9,859 nt of DNA from positions 1-9,859 of the forward strand of contig JAEWKL010000568.1 of NCBI GenBank assembly GCA_023386115.1, in the 5' to 3' direction. Shown here in pieces: positions 6,710-9,859 of the stretch (positions are counted from its first letter, which is position 1; every line of letters starts with the position of its first letter). The notes beneath the pieces were generated by a model that had not been told where the DNA came from, did no database searches, and was given only the letters and a program-made list of their open reading frames with translations. The position numbers and the translations under genes are program-made. The stretch is from Pseudomonadota bacterium (GTDB lineage: Bacteria; Pseudomonadota; Alphaproteobacteria; Rhizobiales; Beijerinckiaceae).

Positions 6710-7069
6710 CGGGCCCGGCAGCCGGCCCTGCATGCCGGCCGCTCGCGATCCTCCCCGGTGTCGCCGATCCTGGCGCGGATCCGACGGAGGCCCCCGGTGC
6801 GATACCGTCGAGACAAGCGCAGAGACGATCCGTTCATGATCGATGGATCATCGGGGCGATCGCAGAGATGCCGCGTCGGGTGCGCGGTCATCACGAGTGC
6901 AGCGCGCGTTTCTCGGGCGCCGCCGAGGATCCGGTGGCGGAGATCCCTCTCGCTTGCACGTTCGGTGGCGAGTCATAATCCGATTGACATAATCACGACG
7001 TGGAAAGGACTAAGCCATTCGACTCTGTTGCAGAGAAATCCTGCACCGAAGCGTCGTCGGAGTGCGGCA

Positions 7070-7097
7070 GATCTGCCCTGCCGTTCAGGCACAGATC
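7070..7097 (+). promoter_or_regulatory. Candidate stem-loop in the leader of the metalloprotease-like gene
   Basis: GATCTG (7070-7075) pairs with CAGATC (7092-7097) and inner CCTG pairs with CAGG, leaving small bulges and a 5-nt loop. A pyrimidine-rich tract (tctctctctcccc) follows shortly after. It could be an attenuator or the 3' end of an upstream transcript. Function is unproven. Confidence 0.25.
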
Positions 7098-7300
7098 CAC
7101 TGTCTCTCTCTCCCCTATCTCGCTGTTCTTCTCGTCGCGGATCGGTTTTCATTCTGGTATTTTGCAAATACGCCATGATACTCCATTGTAAAAACTAAGA
7201 AAGACACAAGAAAAATCTGGACATGTCTTCGTTGGAGACCGTAGCCTGCAAGCTTGTCAGCGGATGGTCGGCCGTCGTCGGCACTCCGTTCTGGCGCACG

Positions 7301-7308
7301 GGAGGAAG
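7301..7308 (+). promoter_or_regulatory. Strong ribosome binding site fixing the start at 7312
   Basis: GGAGGAAG ends a few bases before the ATG at 7312, an almost ideal Shine-Dalgarno sequence. It decides against the in-frame ATG at 7264, whose extra 16 residues (MVGRRRHSVLAHGRKR) would be encoded over this site. Confidence 0.85.
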
Positions 7309-7311
7309 CGG

Positions 7312-9522
7312 ATGGCACTGACGGCTGTTTCGCCGGAAAGCGGCAACGAGTTTGTCGATTCGTTCATCAACAATGGACGGCATTACGTCAATGGCGAAGG
7401 CGTATCGGGGCCGTTCGTCATCAATTACTATTTCGGTGAGCTGACCGGCACCGAGATCGACGGTCGCAATTACGGCTACACCTGGCGTCCGATCGAGAAG
7501 GCGGCCTACCGTACCGCCGTACAGGGCTGGGAGCACGTCGCGAACGTCAAGTTCAACGAGGTTGCGGCCCAGACCGACGCCCTGTTCGTCGAGCGCCTGG
7601 AGAACCAGGCGACCGCCGGCGGCACCGTCTCGGCCTCGCACAGCCTGCCGAGCGCCAATGCGGCGGCGCAGAGCCAGGGCACCTACAACTTCGAGGCGGT
7701 CAACATCCGGCAATGGACGCCGGACACGCTCGAGCCCGGCGGCAACTTCTTCCGCACCTTCATCCACGAGACCGGGCACGGCCTCGGCCTGAAGCACCCG
7801 CACGATTCCGGCTCGGGTGCGTTCTCGCCCAACTTCTTCCCGGGCATCGACCCGACGGACACCTCGGCCGAGCGGCAGCGCAGCCTCGGCGTGCTCGAGC
7901 TGAACCACATGTTCGGCTCGGTCATGTCGTACCTGCACGGCTACGAGTTCGACGACGAGGGCCATATCGACGTCCAGCCGACCCGCCAGCGCCCGGTCGC
8001 CGACGATTTCTTCCTGGAGCACGGCTTCGCCGCCACGCCGATGGCCTACGACATCGCGGCGATCCAGTACCTCTACGGCGCCAACACCACCTACGCCAAT
8101 GGCGACGACGTCTACATCCTGCCCGACAGCAACGACCCGGCGCCGTTCGTGCGCGGCGAGCCCAACGAGGCAGGCGTCCCCGAATCGATCGTCTACCAGC
8201 CCGACACGGCGTTCTGGTCCTGCATCTGGGACACCGGCGGCACCGACGAGATGCGTTACGACGGCAACCGCAACGCCATCCTCGACCTCACCGCCGCGAC
8301 GCTCGACCAGAGCGAGACCGGCTACGGGGTCTTGAGCTACGCGGCCTTCATCGGGGGCGGCTACACCATCGCCAACGGCGTCGTGATCGAGAACGCCACC
8401 GGCGGCGAGGGCAACGACCTCATCACCGGCAACGCGGTCGCCAACCTGCTCGTGGGCCGGGGCGGCAACGACACGCTGGTCGGCGGGGCCGGGGCCGACC
8501 GGCTGTCGGGCGGGGCCGGCGCCGACGTCTACCGGGGCACGGCCGCCGATCTCGACGGCGACACGATCCTTGAATTCGACAAGACCGACACCGTCGAGGT
8601 CCAGGGCCTGGTGAGTGCGGCGAGCCTCGACGGCGAGACCCTGAGCTTCGTCGTCGACGGCGTGACCCACCGGATGACCGTCAACGGTGCGACGCCCGTG
8701 CCGGTCTCGGTCACCGCCAAGGCGGACGGCGTCTCGACGATCCGGTTCTCGTCCGATGCCGCCGCCTTCGGCGACGTGGTGCGCGATCTCGCCGGGGCCG
8801 GCGGCCAGGTCTATGCGGCCTACGACGCCGTGTTCGGCCGCGACGCGACGGGCCTCGAGCTCGAGCGCGGCGCTGCCGCCCTCGGCGGGGGAACCTCGCT
8901 CGCGGCGCTGGCGACGTCGCTCCTCGCCTCGCCGGAGGGGCAGGCCCTCTACGGGTCGCTCGACAACGCCGCCTTCGTGAACCAGCTCTACCAGACCGGG
9001 CTCGGCCGTGCGGCCGATGCGGAGGGGGCGGCGAACTGGGTCGCATTCCTCGATGCCGGCGGCTCGCGCGGCGACGTGGTGGCGGGTTTCGCGGTCTCGG
9101 CCGAGAACGCCACGCAGCTGGCGCCGGAGCTCGCCGTCGGGGTGTTCGTGCCGGACGCGGACTCCGCCGCGGTGGCGCGGCTCTATTACGGCCTGCTCGG
9201 CCGAGCGCCGGACGCCACGGGCCTGGCGAACTGGACCGCCTATGTCGAGGGCGGCGCCACGCTCACCAGCGTCGCCGACGCGTTCCTGGTCTCGGGCGAG
9301 TACCAGTCGCGCTCGCCGGGCCTGAGCAACACCGCCTTCGTCGACGCGCTCTACAGCGACGCCCTCGGCCGCACGACCGACGCCGGGGGTGCGGTGAGCT
9401 GGAACCTCGCCCTCGCCGGCGGGGCCTCGCGGGCCGACGTGGCGATTGGCATCGCCGAGAGCGCGGAGGCGGCCCAGCATCTCGCCGGTGCGATCGAGCA
9501 ATCCTACACCCTGGCGAGCTGA
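7312..9522 (+). CDS. Secreted metzincin (M10/serralysin-like) metalloprotease with RTX repeats and DUF4214 tail
   Basis: The protein has 736 residues. Residues 152-162 read HETGHGLGLKH, the full HExxHxxGxxH zinc site of metzincins (H152, H156, H162, catalytic E153). A Met-turn SVMSY follows with M205 and Y207, as in serralysins. IWDTGGTDEM near 305 matches the serralysin C-domain entry. A short glycine-rich RTX block at about 364-408 (GGEGNDLIT, GRGGNDTLV, GGAGADRLS) should bind calcium. Residues about 503-730 hold four DUF4214-like units, each with an LGR-x-x-D-x-x-G-x-x-W type core (GLGRAADAEGAANW, LLGRAPDATGLANW, ALGRTTDAGGAVSW; the first is degenerate). There is no N-terminal signal peptide, which with RTX points to type I secretion by a C-terminal signal. 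No transporter is in the window. Likely role: calcium-stabilised extracellular or surface protease; substrate unknown. The start is fixed by GGAGGAAG. The gene ends convergently against a glycosyltransferase-like gene. Confidence 0.9.
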   Translation: MALTAVSPESGNEFVDSFINNGRHYVNGEGVSGPFVINYYFGELTGTEIDGRNYGYTWRPIEKAAYRTAVQGWEHVANVKFNEVAAQTDALFVERLENQATAGGTVSASHSLPSANAAAQSQGTYNFEAVNIRQWTPDTLEPGGNFFRTFIHETGHGLGLKHPHDSGSGAFSPNFFPGIDPTDTSAERQRSLGVLELNHMFGSVMSYLHGYEFDDEGHIDVQPTRQRPVADDFFLEHGFAATPMAYDIAAIQYLYGANTTYANGDDVYILPDSNDPAPFVRGEPNEAGVPESIVYQPDTAFWSCIWDTGGTDEMRYDGNRNAILDLTAATLDQSETGYGVLSYAAFIGGGYTIANGVVIENATGGEGNDLITGNAVANLLVGRGGNDTLVGGAGADRLSGGAGADVYRGTAADLDGDTILEFDKTDTVEVQGLVSAASLDGETLSFVVDGVTHRMTVNGATPVPVSVTAKADGVSTIRFSSDAAAFGDVVRDLAGAGGQVYAAYDAVFGRDATGLELERGAAALGGGTSLAALATSLLASPEGQALYGSLDNAAFVNQLYQTGLGRAADAEGAANWVAFLDAGGSRGDVVAGFAVSAENATQLAPELAVGVFVPDADSAAVARLYYGLLGRAPDATGLANWTAYVEGGATLTSVADAFLVSGEYQSRSPGLSNTAFVDALYSDALGRTTDAGGAVSWNLALAGGASRADVAIGIAESAEAAQHLAGAIEQSYTLAS
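8401..8535 (+). repeat. Short RTX nonapeptide block inside the metalloprotease gene
   Basis: About five consecutive nonapeptides of the GGxGxDxLx type are encoded here: GGEGNDLIT, a degenerate GNAVANLLV, GRGGNDTLV, GGAGADRLS and GGAGADVYR. In the family such units form a parallel beta-roll that folds on binding calcium outside the cell. The block is short compared with toxin RTX regions but normal for serralysin-type proteases. Confidence 0.8.
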
Positions 9523-9531
9523 CATGACACG

Positions 9532-9570
9532 GACGGGCGGGCGGGGGGGGGGGTCCCCCGCCGGGCCGTC
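9532..9570. terminator. G/C-rich hairpin between convergent genes, overlapping the minus-strand stop
   Basis: Bases 9532-9547 pair with 9555-9570 at 14 of 16 positions (two G-G mismatches), with a 7-nt loop. The symmetric stem can serve both strands and begins 10 nt after the protease stop. Its right arm overlaps the first two bases (9569-9570) of the opposing gene's stop codon. No T-run follows on either strand, so it may block exonucleases or act with Rho rather than be a textbook intrinsic terminator. The left arm carries an uninterrupted run of 11 G (9543-9553). Confidence 0.6.
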
Positions 9571-9859
9571 ACCTTTCTCCCGCAAGGTGTCCCAAGTCCG
9601 CTCGGACCTGCGCGATGACCGGGTCCCACGCGCCGGGCGCCGGCTGGCGGACGATCCGCATCGACGGGTACCAGGGCGTCGTCGCGCCGGTGCCGCCCCA
9701 GCGCCAGCAGGTGTCGAACCGGTTCATGAGCCAGGCCGGGCGGCCGAGGGCGCCGGCGAGGTGGAGCACGGCGGTGTCGACGCCGACCACGAGGTCGAGC
9801 GCCGCGACGAGGGCGGCGGTGTCGGAGAGATCGGCGAGGCGCGGGGCGGCGTCGAGGAT
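9569..9859 (-). CDS. Glycosyltransferase-like C-terminus (GT9/TPR-associated family), cut by the right edge
   Basis: The minus frame is open from the window edge to a TGA at 9569-9571 and gives the last 96 residues of a larger protein. Its sequence includes ADLSDTAALVAALDLVVGVDT, AVLHLAGALGRPAWLM and TPWYPSMRIVRQ, and ends DPVIAQVRADLGHLAGER. The order L-x-L-V-x-x-VDTAVxHLAGALG, then P-x-W, then PWYPsmRixRQ and a final WD-x-V-i helix, is typical of the C-terminal nucleotide-sugar-binding half of GT9 (heptosyltransferase)-like domains that follow TPR repeats in alphaproteobacteria. The N-terminal part lies outside the window, so TPRs, substrate and true start cannot be seen. GTG at 9790 is an internal valine codon, not a start, because the same frame continues upstream with coding character. 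The gene is convergent with the metalloprotease gene; a surface or protein glycosylation role is inference. Confidence 0.75.
   Translation of the reverse strand: MLDAAPRLADLSDTAALVAALDLVVGVDTAVLHLAGALGRPAWLMNRFDTCWRWGGTGATTPWYPSMRIVRQPAPGAWDPVIAQVRADLGHLAGER

Larger units (their letters stand above)
6710..7311. other. 602-nt gene-free stretch upstream of the metalloprotease-like gene
   Basis: No convincing gene is present. The longest plus frame here (6758-7198) encodes an arginine/serine-rich sequence without motifs. Visible items are: an inverted repeat GCCGGC/GCCGGC at 6721-6739 just after the beta-helix stop; a perfect -35-like TTGACA at 6984-6989 with no good -10 partner at 16 to 18 nt; a short CTCTG-TTG-CAGAG hairpin at 7023-7035; a longer hairpin at 7070-7097; a pyrimidine-rich run about 7098-7140; and an AT-richer leader (27 of 80 bases are G/C at 7141-7220). 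The drop in GC makes 7141-7220 the likeliest promoter zone for the next gene. Confidence 0.5.

Noticed and set aside
6984..7013. sigma-70-like promoter starting with TTGACA at 6984
   Set aside because: The -35 match is perfect, but no -10-like hexamer stands 16 to 18 nt downstream, so I do not call a promoter.
7016..7040. Possible insertion-sequence end around TCTGTTGCAGAG
   Set aside because: It shares only a few bases with IS6-family-like ends (TGTTGCA). No transposase, partner inverted repeat or target duplication is visible; the similarity is explained by a small CTCTG/CAGAG hairpin.
6758..7198. 146-codon open frame between the beta-helix and protease genes
   Set aside because: Its translation is Arg/Ser/Pro-rich with no motif, no clear ribosome site, and it overlaps other chance frames.
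7195..9585. 796-codon open frame on the minus strand opposite the metalloprotease gene
   Set aside because: It is the antisense shadow of a highly GC-biased gene. Its translation is rich in Arg/Val/Gly/Glu with no domain pattern, while the plus frame has zinc, Met-turn, RTX and DUF4214 motifs.

Overview
The window reads as chromosome of a GC-rich alphaproteobacterium. Methylobacterium or Methylorubrum is the best guess, because of the codon bias toward C/G at third positions, the multi-HAMP soluble histidine kinase, the DUF4214-tailed RTX protein and the glycosyltransferase-like C-terminus. The genus is an inference. Six protein-coding genes are supported: four on the plus strand inside the window and two minus-strand genes cut by the window edges. 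No tRNA, rRNA, CRISPR array, integrase or transposase is seen.

Left part (1-1321, minus): the N-terminal 440 codons of a soluble protein made of tandem HAMP-type repeats, the usual front end of a large hybrid histidine kinase. Its repeats are nearly identical at DNA level with a 276-bp period, and alternate units resemble each other. Next comes an 882-nt divergent intergenic region (1322-2203) with a sharply AT-rich island and several dyad symmetries. It must hold the promoters for both flanking transcription units.

Centre (2204-4906, plus): a probable two-gene operon. The first gene encodes a PAS-GGDEF-EAL protein with complete diguanylate cyclase, inhibitory-site and phosphodiesterase motifs. 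Only 27 nt later comes a BLUF blue-light photoreceptor with a long C-terminal extension ending in a predicted coiled coil. The simplest reading is a split module in which blue light, through the flavin protein, tunes cyclic-di-GMP turnover by its neighbour. Together with the multi-HAMP kinase, this half of the window is about signal transduction.

Right part (5231-9859): an exported pectate-lyase-like beta-helix protein, a gene-poor 602-nt stretch, then a secreted zinc metalloprotease-like protein (metzincin motif, Met-turn, short RTX block, four DUF4214-like units) probably exported by a type I system. It ends against a convergent gene, of which only the last 96 codons are visible and which looks like the C-terminus of a TPR-associated GT9-like glycosyltransferase. 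A very G/C-rich hairpin with an 11-G run lies between the two convergent stops. This half is about the cell surface and exported proteins. Whether the light/c-di-GMP module controls these surface genes cannot be told from the sequence.
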